Assembly: GCF_036884255.1 (NCBI RefSeq)
Contig: NZ_CP145605.1
Span: 558,001-622,000 of the forward strand
DNA length: 64,000 nucleotides
Direction: 5' to 3'
Origin: Paenibacillus tundrae
GTDB taxonomy: Bacteria > Bacillota > Bacilli > Paenibacillales > Paenibacillaceae
Below, piece by piece: positions 1 to 8,239 of this stretch. The notes under the pieces are model-generated. The model made no database searches. It had not been told where the DNA came from and saw nothing but the letters and a program-made list of their open reading frames with translations. Position 1 is the first letter of the stretch, and each line of letters starts with the position of its first letter. A program made the translations under genes and the position numbers.

Positions 1-983
1 GCTAATCGCAAGGGTTCTTCCATTGTGGATAACCGAAGACCTTTAGTTGCTGTGGACGAGTCCAATGAAGCATGGAATTTATGGTTAGTCTGTAACGCAT
101 TTCGCCGCCACAGCCGCTGGCTCGCTTCCTGATATGCGTTGGGAATGCCAGATGGAAATACATCAGAAGAAGCAATACCATAGTGAAGACGACGCTGAAT
201 TGTCTGTTCCAGTCCGGTGTTCACACGTTCCAGAACGGCCTGCAAAGAGGCTGGCGAACCCCAATGTAGCATAACAACCTGGTCTGGCTGATCGAGCTGG
301 CGGAACACAACTCCTTCGTTAGGAGTACTTAACATCTCTGCACAGATATTGAGCACGGAGAAAACGAGCAGATCAGGTTGGCTGCGATATTTCGCCTGAC
401 AACCAGCATCGAGTTGAGACAGACTCGTGACGGCAATGTTGCATGTACTCACGAGCTGGGAGAGGTTCAGCTCATTACGAATTCTCTCCATTTGAGTAGT
501 GCTATTGCCACGCCCAACGACTAATTCAGTAAGCAAGCGGTCATGATAATGCGGGCGCATCGTATTCATGACCATAGATTGTTGCATCGTCTGCACGCGA
601 AGAGTCTCATCTTCCTGCCAAGCCTTAATCGCTTTTAACAAGGAAGCATTGAGTTCCTCCGTTTCGACAGGTTTCAATAGATAGTCCATCCCGCCATAAC
701 GAATGGCGTGCCTAACGAGCTGGAAATCATCATAACCACTGATAACTAACACCTTGCTGTGTGGGGTATGGACAGAGATCCACTCCAGTAATTCCATGCC
801 GTCCTTGCCCGGCATACGCATATCGCTCAATATAATTTGCGGCTCGTGTTCAGTGATGAGTTCAATCGCTTCATGGCCATCGGCTGCTTCCAATAACGTG
901 TCTACTCCGACAACATCCCACTGCGCCAGTAGTTTAATTGCGTCGCGGACGTGTTTTTCATCATCGACAATTAGTACTTTCAT
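1..983 (-). CDS. YesN-like response regulator, 3' end cut by window edge
   Basis: Response regulator partner of the kinase that follows it in the window. The reading frame is open from the ATG at 983 to the left edge without a stop (327 codons), so the C-terminus, where the AraC-type DNA-binding domain of this family sits, is not visible. The receiver domain fills residues 1-120: acidic pair D7-D8, phospho-acceptor D54 in LSDMRMPG, a Ser in VISGYDDF, and Lys in YLLKPVE. The rest seen is the variable middle region of YesN proteins. It starts 5 bp after the stop of the kinase gene, so the two are co-transcribed. Probable role: activates the divergent sugar ABC genes at 2959-7144. Receiver assignment is firm; the AraC output domain is inferred from the family. 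Confidence 0.9.
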   Translation of the reverse strand, partial: MKVLIVDDEKHVRDAIKLLAQWDVVGVDTLLEAADGHEAIELITEHEPQIILSDMRMPGKDGMELLEWISVHTPHSKVLVISGYDDFQLVRHAIRYGGMDYLLKPVETEELNASLLKAIKAWQEDETLRVQTMQQSMVMNTMRPHYHDRLLTELVVGRGNSTTQMERIRNELNLSQLVSTCNIAVTSLSQLDAGCQAKYRSQPDLLVFSVLNICAEMLSTPNEGVVFRQLDQPDQVVMLHWGSPASLQAVLERVNTGLEQTIQRRLHYGIASSDVFPSGIPNAYQEASQRLWRRNALQTNHKFHASLDSSTATKGLRLSTMEEPLRL

Positions 984-988
984 GCTGC

Positions 989-2818
989 TCACTCTCCCGC
1001 GTAAATTTTAACGATGATCTGCACGCCATGTGGCTCCTTATTGTTGATATCTATGATTGCCGGATGTTCTGTAGAGGAGTTGAGCCGCAGTCTTTGACCG
1101 ACGTTACGCAGCCCAATGGACTCGTTCTCGTCTGTCTCTTTTCCCACGATCTCCGATGTACTTAATTCCTCGCGGAACCATTCCCGGATCTCGATAAGTT
1201 TTTCCTCTGGAATGGACGGGCCGTTGTTCTCCAGATGAATTTTTACCCAATGATCGGTTGTCAGGTGACTATGGATGCTGATATATCCCTTGCCAGGCTG
1301 AACATCAGCTCCATGTTTGAAATAATTCTCAATCAGCGGCTGAAGTGTCATGCGCGGCATCTCCACAGACAGTGTATCCTCGGCAAAATTCAAATTCACC
1401 TCTAAGCGTTCACCAAAACGCTCCTGCTGCAGCTCCAGATATAATCGGGCATGCTCGGCTTCTTCCCGCAAAGTTACACAAGTCTGATCTCGCATACTAT
1501 AGCGCAACATTTTGGATAAGGAAGAGAGCAGTGCATAAGCTCGTTGTCCTTGTTGTTGAAGGGCAAGTGTACCGATAGATTGGAGCGTATTGTATAGGAA
1601 ATGTGGATGAATCTGAGCTTGTAAGGCTCTAAGCTGATTGGTTTTGTTGGCGAGTTCAAGTCGATACTCCCTCAAGATCAAGTTGTTCACAGTATCCATC
1701 ATATCTCGGAAATGACGGGCAAGAACGCCGATCTCATCCCGACTAGTTAAGCGGATATCCACATGTAGCCTGCCTGCCTGAATCTGATTCATATAACGCA
1801 TCAATTGTTTGAGCGGACCTGTAATTCGAATGGAGACAAACAGTGTAGCCACAATGACCATGACTAGTGCAGCGATTGCGATTAGAGCATTGTTCCACGT
1901 TAGTGTGTTCGCTCGTGCATATAACGTTTCATTAGGGATCTGTTTAATAATGGTCCAGTCTGCAAATGAACTGCCTATTTGTTGATAGACATACATGGAA
2001 TGCTCTTGCTCGAAATGACCTGTACTTGTCTGAAAATGTACTTTCCCCGCACGAATATCATGTAATTCGGCGGCGACCTGCTTGTTCAATACAAGGCTAT
2101 CACTAACCTGTGAATTTCCTTGATAGATGATCTGATTATGACGATCCACGATATAAATCTGTTCCTTCGCTGGGTCATATAGTCGGCTGCTGATCGTCGC
2201 AATGCTGTCCATATTAAGATCAATCGACAGTACACCCAGACGTTCGGTTGAAGGGATGTCCATGATAACGCGATGTAGCGTAATCACTGTTCTAGAAGGA
2301 TCATCCGCAGAGGCTGCCTTGAATCCATACGTGTGGCTGGCGTGAGCTGATTCGATCCATATATCCTGACGGTTTCCATTCGTCTGTCCGTGAAGCGAAT
2401 CGGAATAAGCCTGTTTACGTTCTTCCCGTTTCGGGAAAGGGTTCGTGATGAGTGTAGACTGATTTGCTGCAAATGAATGCAAGTAGAGCTGGAATACATC
2501 CGGAACAGCCGAACGGATCGTCTGTAGCGTGGTGTACACCTCTGCCACTGCGCGATAATCCCCAGGGATTTTGGCTAAATTGCGTAGAAAATGGGGATCG
2601 TTATACACCGCGAGCGAAGCCCTTGCTACATTATCGATGTAGTTATTCAGGTTGGTCGATGCCTGATAGATCAGGCGTTTGTTCTCGGCAACGGCCTGTT
2701 CCCGCAAGGCTGTCTTGGTCTGAATAAACGTCATACTCATGGACGCGAGCAGAGGTAGAGTTGTAGCAATCAGCATAAATGCGATCAGCTTGGTACGGAT
2801 ACTATAATATTTTGTCAT
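989..2818 (-). CDS. YesM-like sensor histidine kinase
   Basis: Membrane sensor kinase of the sugar-sensing YesM type, 609 residues. An N-terminal membrane segment (about residues 10-30) is followed by a large extracellular sensor region, a second membrane segment near residues 305-330, a HAMP linker, the phospho-acceptor motif in IHPHFLYNTLQSIG and a C-terminal ATPase domain with LIENYFKHG and GLRNVGQRL. This order is that of the full-length family. It is encoded just upstream of the YesN-like regulator and divergently from a sugar permease gene, so it likely senses the sugar or sugar-loaded binding protein of that transporter. The substrate cannot be told from sequence. ATG start at 2818. 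Confidence 0.95.
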   Translation of the reverse strand: MTKYYSIRTKLIAFMLIATTLPLLASMSMTFIQTKTALREQAVAENKRLIYQASTNLNNYIDNVARASLAVYNDPHFLRNLAKIPGDYRAVAEVYTTLQTIRSAVPDVFQLYLHSFAANQSTLITNPFPKREERKQAYSDSLHGQTNGNRQDIWIESAHASHTYGFKAASADDPSRTVITLHRVIMDIPSTERLGVLSIDLNMDSIATISSRLYDPAKEQIYIVDRHNQIIYQGNSQVSDSLVLNKQVAAELHDIRAGKVHFQTSTGHFEQEHSMYVYQQIGSSFADWTIIKQIPNETLYARANTLTWNNALIAIAALVMVIVATLFVSIRITGPLKQLMRYMNQIQAGRLHVDIRLTSRDEIGVLARHFRDMMDTVNNLILREYRLELANKTNQLRALQAQIHPHFLYNTLQSIGTLALQQQGQRAYALLSSLSKMLRYSMRDQTCVTLREEAEHARLYLELQQERFGERLEVNLNFAEDTLSVEMPRMTLQPLIENYFKHGADVQPGKGYISIHSHLTTDHWVKIHLENNGPSIPEEKLIEIREWFREELSTSEIVGKETDENESIGLRNVGQRLRLNSSTEHPAIIDINNKEPHGVQIIVKIYAGE

Positions 2819-2958
2819 CGTTGCACCCCTTCTGGTTGCAGGTTAGGAAAGGACAATATTTTCCCCCCAACTGTTCACAAGCATCGGTGTTTCCTTGAGC
2901 TTCATTGGGGTTTAATAGACGAAGAGACCAATTTCATCCAATAGAAGGGGAGAACGAT

Positions 2959-3840
2959 ATGAAGCATCGGCATTCATCCCAGCTGTTACAGCAGCTTGTG
3001 TTCGTGGGTCCCTCCATCGTCTTTTTTATTCTCATCATCGTAGTTCCTTTCCTGCTGGGAATGTACTATTCCTTTACAGACTGGAACGGGGTATCCGCTA
3101 GCATTAATTGGGTTGGGTTTGACAATTTCGTGCATATCTTTACGAATGATCCGAAGTTCCAAACTGCGTTCTGGTTCACCGTGCGCTTTACGGTGGTCGG
3201 TGTCATTCTGACCAATGTGATTGGTTTTTTCCTTGCGTACTTCCTGACCAAACCACTCAAGACGAGAAACATCCTACGTACCATTTTCTTCATGCCTAAC
3301 GTGATTGGTGGATTGTTACTCGGCTTTATCTGGCAATTCATATTTGTGAAAGGGTTTTCAGCAGTTGGCGACGTGACTGGATGGTCCTTCTTCAACCTTC
3401 CCTGGCTGGGAGATGAACCGACCGCCTTCTGGGGTATTGTCATTGTATTTGTCTGGCAGACTGCAGGATATCTAATGGTCATCTATATCTCATCCCTGAC
3501 CAATGTATCCCCCGACCTGCTGGAAGCGGCTGAGATTGATGGGGCTAGCCGGTGGCAGGTACTGCGCAGCATTATTTTACCGCTCGTGATGCCTGGTGTC
3601 ACGATCTGTCTGTTCCTTGCCATTTCGTGGTCATTCAAAATGTTCGATCTGAATCTGTCCTTAACCAAAGGTGGACCGTTCGGTTCAACCGAGTCCGTAG
3701 CCTTGAATATTTACAATGAGGCCTTTGTGAACAATCGGTACGGAATCGGGACAGCAAAAGCACTTATATTCTTCGTAATCGTTGCCATCATCACGATGAT
3801 TCAGGTACGTCTGACGAAGAGCAAGGAGGTCGAGGCTTAA
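2959..3840 (+). CDS. Sugar ABC transporter permease, MalF type
   Basis: First inner-membrane permease of a carbohydrate importer, 293 residues. Six hydrophobic segments are evident, and the EAA loop typical of binding-protein-dependent permeases is seen in LLEAAEIDGASRWQVLRSIILP, split here as LLEAAEIDGAS and RWQVLRSIILP. The ATG at 2959 is chosen over an upstream in-frame ATG at 2905 because AGAAGGGGAGA lies at proper spacing before it and the protein then starts MKHRHSSQ like its relatives. The next permease begins directly after its stop. No ATPase gene is present nearby; such systems usually borrow a shared MsmX-like ATPase (established for the family, inferred here). Confidence 0.93.
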   Translation: MKHRHSSQLLQQLVFVGPSIVFFILIIVVPFLLGMYYSFTDWNGVSASINWVGFDNFVHIFTNDPKFQTAFWFTVRFTVVGVILTNVIGFFLAYFLTKPLKTRNILRTIFFMPNVIGGLLLGFIWQFIFVKGFSAVGDVTGWSFFNLPWLGDEPTAFWGIVIVFVWQTAGYLMVIYISSLTNVSPDLLEAAEIDGASRWQVLRSIILPLVMPGVTICLFLAISWSFKMFDLNLSLTKGGPFGSTESVALNIYNEAFVNNRYGIGTAKALIFFVIVAIITMIQVRLTKSKEVEA

Positions 3841-4677
3841 ATGGAAACGAAGAGTAACTACCGGTTAAGTACCATTGCTACTGAGATTATTATGGTGTTG
3901 CTTGGCATTCTGTTTCTGGTTCCGTTCTACTTCTTGTTCGTCAATTCAGTCAAGACATTCGGTGACCTGCTTACCAACTCAGCGGCATGGCCGGAGGTAT
4001 TCCAGTGGAGTAACTATGCTAACGCATGGGAGAAAATAAATTTCCCTTCTGCGCTGATGAACTCGCTTATTGTGACTGTCGTGAGTAATCTGCTGCTCGT
4101 ACTAATCAGCTCTATGGCAGCATACCGGATGGTTCGCAGCAATACCCTGTTTAACCGCATCCTGTTCGGGATGTTTATCGCTGCGATGGTAATTCCGTTT
4201 CAGTCTATCATGATTCCATTGGTTACCGTAACAAGTAATCTGGGTCTAATCGACAGTCTAGGCGGCTTAATCATCTGTTATCTCGGATTCGGTGCACCGA
4301 TGTCGGTCTTTCTCTTCCACGGATTTGTTAAATCGGTTCCGCTTGAGATCGAAGAGGCAGCACGCGTGGATGGAAGCTCTGCATATGGCGTATTCTTCCG
4401 CATTGTATTCCCACTCATGAAGCCGATGTATGTAACCGTCATTATTTTGAACACCCTCTGGATCTGGAATGACTATCTATTGCCATCCCTGATTCTACAG
4501 AGCTCGAATCTACGTACGATCCCGATAGCGACCTTTGCGCTCTTCGGTCAATATACGAAGCAATGGGATCTGGCATTACCCGCTCTAGTTTTGGGCATCA
4601 TGCCAATCATTATTTTCTTCCTGTTGATGCAGAAATACATTATTCAGGGGATTACTGCTGGATCAGTTAAGGGGTAG
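3841..4677 (+). CDS. Sugar ABC transporter permease, MalG type
   Basis: Second permease of the importer, 278 residues, with six membrane segments and the EAA loop (LEIEEAARVDGSSAYGVFFR). Its ATG abuts the stop codon of the preceding gene, and an AAGGAGG site lies inside the end of that gene, so the two are translationally coupled. It forms the heterodimeric channel with the preceding permease. Downstream the operon is interrupted by 1.1 kb of tandem non-coding repeats before the binding-protein gene, which is an unusual position: in most Paenibacillus systems the binding protein gene comes first. Confidence 0.93.
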   Translation: METKSNYRLSTIATEIIMVLLGILFLVPFYFLFVNSVKTFGDLLTNSAAWPEVFQWSNYANAWEKINFPSALMNSLIVTVVSNLLLVLISSMAAYRMVRSNTLFNRILFGMFIAAMVIPFQSIMIPLVTVTSNLGLIDSLGGLIICYLGFGAPMSVFLFHGFVKSVPLEIEEAARVDGSSAYGVFFRIVFPLMKPMYVTVIILNTLWIWNDYLLPSLILQSSNLRTIPIATFALFGQYTKQWDLALPALVLGIMPIIIFFLLMQKYIIQGITAGSVKG

Positions 4678-4688
4678 GTGCGAGGGAT

Positions 4689-5800
4689 GGTCGCTCCGGG
4701 ATCAGGTGCGCTTCCAATCGCTGTTGCTCCTCGGTGGCCTGAATGTATGAATGCAAAGGAAGCCACCGAGTATCAAAGGCGAGCGCTTCGCTTCTCCAGC
4801 GCATCCAGATCCCTCCGCTCCTGCCTCGCACGGAGGAAGTAGAAGGGGTTATGCCCGCAAACCTTGGGCATAACCCTGGGAAAGAGAAGGTCAAAAGCGG
4901 CTGTCTGAGGTTGGTCGCTCTGGGATCAGGTGCGCATCCGATCGCTGTTGCTCCTCGGTGGCCTGAACGTATGAATGCAAGGAAGCCACCGAGTATCAAA
5001 GGCGAGCGCTTCGCTTCTCCAGCGCATCCAGATCCCTCCGCTCCTGCCTCGCACGAAGGGAGTAGAAGGGGTTACGCCCCAAACCTTGGGCATAACCCCT
5101 AGGAAAGAGAAGGTCAAAAGCGGCTGTCTGAGGTTGGTCGCTCCGGGATCAGGTGCGCTTACGATCGCTGTTGCTCCTCGTTGCCTGAATGTATGGATGC
5201 AAGGAAGCCACCGAGTATCAAAGGCGAGCGCTTCGCTTCTCCAGCGCATCCAGATCCCTCCGCTCCTGCCTCGCACGAAGGGAGTAGAAAGGGGATTATG
5301 CCCGCAATCCTTGGGCATAACCCCTAGGAAAGAGAAGGTCAAAAGCGGATACACGAGGTTGGTCGCTCTGGGATCAGGTGCGCATCCGATCGCTGTTGCT
5401 CCTCGGTGGCCTGAATGTATGGATGCAAGGAAGCCACCGAGTATCAAAGGCGAGCGCTTCGCTTCTCCAGCGCATCCAGATCCCTCCGCTCCTGCCTCGC
5501 ACGAAGGGAGTAGAAAGGGGATTATGCCCGCAATCCTTGGGCATAACCCCTAGGAAAGAGAAGGTCAAAAGCGGTTGCACGAGGGAGGTCGCTCCGGGAT
5601 CAGGTGCGCATCCGATCGCTGTTGCTCCTCGGTGGCCTGAATGTATGGATGCAAGGAAGCCACCGAGTATCAAAGGCGAGCGCTTCGCTTCTCCAGCGCA
5701 TCCAGATCCCTCCACTCCTGCCTCGCAAGGAGGAAGTAGAAGGGGTTATGCCCGCAATCTTTGGGCATAACCTTCGAAAAGGAATAAGGCAAGGCTCGCT
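4689..5800 (+). repeat. Five tandem copies of a ~224-bp structured repeat
   Basis: Direct repeats begin at 4689, 4913, 5136, 5361 and 5587, each unit 223-226 bp and nearly identical; the last copy decays at its end near 5800. Each unit carries nested inverted repeats: outer arms GGGATC/GATCCC with GCGC/GCGC, inner arms CTCGGTGGC/GCCACCGAG, and then a separate hairpin GGTTATGCCC/GGGCATAACC. It is not coding: unit lengths are not all multiples of three, and open frames occur on both strands with no ribosome site. It lies between the permease and binding-protein genes. The minus strand of each unit contains AAGCGAAGCGCTCGCCTTT, a motif shared with single repeats at 29951 and 54773. Confidence 0.95.
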
Positions 5801-5845
5801 ATGCGAGGGACAATTCATTTAAACTACATTAGGGAGAGTGTATAT

Positions 5846-7144
5846 ATGAAAAAAATGACGAAGTTTACGCTGCTCATGCTCATTGCGTTTTCCGTTATGC
5901 TTGCAGGCTGCGGTAATGGCGACAAAAGTGGTAGTCCTATTAACACGGATCCGCAAGGCAGCGGAGAAGCCGCCACAGGCGATAAAACAATTAAAATCTT
6001 TCAATTCAAAGTGGAAATTGCGGAAGCGCTTAACCGACTCAAAGCTGAGTATGAATCAGCCCATCCTGGCATCAAATTGGATATTCAAACCGTGGGCGGT
6101 GGTAGTGACTACGGTGCAGCATTGAAAGCGAAGTTCGCCGCAGGTGAGCAGCCGGATATTTTCAACGTAGGTGGATATCGTGAGCTAGATACATGGCTGG
6201 AATACTTGGAAGATCTGTCTGACGAGTCTTGGGCGAAGGATACGCTGGAAGTAGCGAAGGAGCCTATGATGAAAGACGGCAAGCTCTATGGGCAGCCACT
6301 GGCATTAGAAGGGTATGGCTTCATCTACAACAAGGATCTGTTTGCCCAAGCAGGCATTACAGAAATTCCAACGACACTGGAGCAATTGGATCAAGCTGCA
6401 CAGAAGCTACAAGCGGCAGGAATTACCCCTTTTTCTAACGGATATCAAGAATGGTGGGTACTCGGTAATCATAATGTGAACGTAGCATTTGCCAACCAAA
6501 CGGATCCAGTAAAATTCATTGCAGGTCTTAATGAAGGAACAGAGAAAATTCCGGGCAACCAAGTATTTGCAGATTGGATCAACTTGCTCGATTTAACGCT
6601 GAAGTATAGTAACAAAAACCCGTTGACCACGGATTACAATACGCAAGTAACTCTATTTGCTACCGGTGAAGCTGCGATGATGCAACAAGGGAACTGGACG
6701 CAAGTACAGATTGACGGAATTGATCCTGATCTGAATCTGGGTATCTTGCCGATGCCAATTACGAACGAACCGAATGATAAATTGTTTGTAGGTGTGCCGA
6801 ACTACTGGGTCGTGAACAAGAATTCGCAAGTAAAAGACGAAGCTAAACAATTTCTGGAGTGGCTCGTAACCTCTGATGTGGGTAAACAGTACATGACCAA
6901 AGAGTTCAAATTCATCCCAGCATTCAGTACGATTGAAGCATCTGAAGAGGATCTGGGCGATTTGGCTACAGACATTATGAAATACAGCCAGGAGAACAAA
7001 ACATTAAGCTGGAACTTCAACCGTTTCCCTGAAGGTGTTCCGCAAGAATATGGTAGCACGATTCAAGCCTATGTAGCAGGCAAATCAGATAAAGACGGCT
7101 TGCTTGATGCCTTGCAGCAAAACTGGGATAGTCTGAAAAAGTAA
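5846..7144 (+). CDS. Extracellular sugar-binding lipoprotein of ABC importer
   Basis: Solute-binding protein of the family 1 (maltose/oligosaccharide type), 432 residues. A lipoprotein signal peptide ends at the lipobox LAGC (Cys near residue 22), so it is anchored to the outer face of the membrane. The mature part shows family features such as ADWINLLDL, FATGEAAMMQQGNW and a C-terminal ALQQNWDSLKK. The ATG at 5846 follows AGGGAGAG and gives the short basic N-terminus MKKMTKF; the in-frame ATG at 5801 has no such support. It delivers substrate to the two permeases upstream, from which it is separated by the repeat array. Substrate is unknown. Confidence 0.95.
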   Translation: MKKMTKFTLLMLIAFSVMLAGCGNGDKSGSPINTDPQGSGEAATGDKTIKIFQFKVEIAEALNRLKAEYESAHPGIKLDIQTVGGGSDYGAALKAKFAAGEQPDIFNVGGYRELDTWLEYLEDLSDESWAKDTLEVAKEPMMKDGKLYGQPLALEGYGFIYNKDLFAQAGITEIPTTLEQLDQAAQKLQAAGITPFSNGYQEWWVLGNHNVNVAFANQTDPVKFIAGLNEGTEKIPGNQVFADWINLLDLTLKYSNKNPLTTDYNTQVTLFATGEAAMMQQGNWTQVQIDGIDPDLNLGILPMPITNEPNDKLFVGVPNYWVVNKNSQVKDEAKQFLEWLVTSDVGKQYMTKEFKFIPAFSTIEASEEDLGDLATDIMKYSQENKTLSWNFNRFPEGVPQEYGSTIQAYVAGKSDKDGLLDALQQNWDSLKK

Positions 7145-7196
7145 ACAGAAGCTATTCTAATGACAATACATGTACGAATGCGCTAAAAATTAAATA

Positions 7197-7512
7197 TTAT
7201 CCACAGAAAAAGGTTATCCACACCCGTTAACAAAATGAAAAAAGTAAAAGAATGCACAAAACACGAGTAAAGCCAGCCAGAATATTGTTTCTAGTTGGCT
7301 TTTTCTTGTGATCTGCCGGACAAATAGGAACAATGTCCATCTAGAACGGACAATAACTTAATTTGTCTTTATGAAATGTGGATAATCGCAATAAGGGATT
7401 CATACGATTAGGCACATGTTATCCAGTTCATCCACCACATGTGGATATCCTGTGACTAGAAACGACTAGATGTGGATATGTCTAACGAATGTATAGGGTT
7501 CACTATTATCCA
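7197..7512. other. Cluster of DnaA-box-like 9-mers
   Basis: The consensus DnaA box TTATCCACA occurs exactly at 7197-7205 and 7214-7222 and, on the other strand, at 7377-7385. One-mismatch forms (TGTGGATAT) lie at 7440-7448 and 7471-7479, with a looser ATTATCCATATT at 7503. The 406-bp gap between the sugar operon and the TetR gene otherwise holds the operon terminator and the TetR promoter. No dnaA or dnaN gene is near, so this is not the chromosomal origin. It may titrate or respond to DnaA (inference). Confidence 0.6.
7270..7306 (+). terminator. Rho-independent terminator after binding-protein gene
   Basis: AGCCAGC (7271-7277) pairs with GTTGGCT (7294-7300) and is followed by a run of five T. 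It would end the sugar transporter operon, 130 bp after the stop. Confidence 0.75.
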
Positions 7513-7514
7513 TA

Positions 7515-7550
7515 TTGCATTTTATTGATTAGTACTATATAGTTCTAATT
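7515..7550 (+). promoter_or_regulatory. Promoter and autoregulatory operator of TetR gene
   Basis: A -35 TTGCAT (7515-7520), 17-bp spacer and -10 TATAGT (7538-7543) place the transcript start at or next to the ATG at 7551. The -10 is embedded in TAGTACTATATAGTTCTA (7530-7547), which is nearly the same as the site at 8206-8223 before the next gene. The regulator would therefore block its own promoter. Confidence 0.75.
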
Positions 7551-8180
7551 ATGAAAGAACAACAACCCAAAACTCAGAATACTCAGTCTACCCGATCTAA
7601 GAGCTCAAGTCCATTGAATCGAACAAAAGCGGTGGAAGTTGCCGCAGAGCTGTTTTTGCGCCAAGGCTATAGCTATGTCAGCATGGATGAGGTTGTACGA
7701 ACAAGCGGAGTATCGAAATCTAACATCTATTATCATTTCAAAAACAAGGAGGAACTGCTGCAAGCGGTTGTACAGCACTGGATCACACAGTATGAGTCGC
7801 AGCTATATCTGCTGCTCAGCCAGCACGAGCGAGGAGTCGAGGAACGAATCTATTCGTTTATCTCCATGTTGTCTGCAGGCATTGAAGCACGCAATTATGA
7901 GGGGAGCTGCCCTTTTATTACCCTGTACATGCAGACACCAGCGAGTGCGCCGGAGGTAAAAGAAAGCATATCCCGCTTCTTCCGTGAGATGCAGCCGATG
8001 GTCGAAAAGCTGCTGCAGCAAGGGCTTGATCGCGGTGAATTCCGAAAGGGAATTGAACCTCATTCTGCGTCCTCACTATTTATTGCAGCACTAGAGGGTT
8101 CGTTAGTTCTTGCAGAGACTGCCCGAGATACGTCGGTGATCGAGCAATCCGTGCGTACATTTTGTCAGATGCTTCGTTAA
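7551..8180 (+). CDS. TetR/AcrR family repressor, probably leaderless
   Basis: DNA-binding repressor of 209 residues. The helix-turn-helix is at about residues 25-70: RTKAVEVAAELFLRQGYSYVS then VVRTSGVSKSNIYYHFKNKEEL. The remainder is the helical ligand-binding and dimer domain, close to the YxaF/LmrA-type C-terminal fold (inference). No ribosome-binding site precedes the ATG; the -10 box ends seven bases upstream, so the message probably begins with the start codon itself. The same palindromic operator lies in its promoter and before the downstream fusion gene, so it most likely represses both. The inducing ligand is unknown. Confidence 0.9.
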   Translation: MKEQQPKTQNTQSTRSKSSSPLNRTKAVEVAAELFLRQGYSYVSMDEVVRTSGVSKSNIYYHFKNKEELLQAVVQHWITQYESQLYLLLSQHERGVEERIYSFISMLSAGIEARNYEGSCPFITLYMQTPASAPEVKESISRFFREMQPMVEKLLQQGLDRGEFRKGIEPHSASSLFIAALEGSLVLAETARDTSVIEQSVRTFCQMLR

Positions 8181-8205
8181 ACGAAGCTCTTTTTTTAAAT
8201 ATAAT

Positions 8206-8223
8206 TAGTACTAAATAGTACTA
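8206..8223 (+). promoter_or_regulatory. Second TetR operator, upstream of fusion gene
   Basis: TAGTACTAAATAGTACTA is two copies of the self-complementary 8-mer TAGTACTA separated by AA. It matches the operator at 7530-7547 with one mismatch in the second 8-mer (plus the 2-bp spacer), and lies 17 bp before the start codon of the next gene. Confidence 0.75.
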
Positions 8224-8239
8224 CTCGAGAGGCTGATAT

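Noticed and set aside
4689..5800. CRISPR-like reading of the repeat array
   Set aside because: Units are about 224 bp and contiguous, with no unique spacers and no cas genes.
4743..5822. Open frames of 70-190 codons on both strands across the tandem array
   Set aside because: They repeat with the array, run on both strands, change frame between units because unit lengths differ, and have no ribosome sites.
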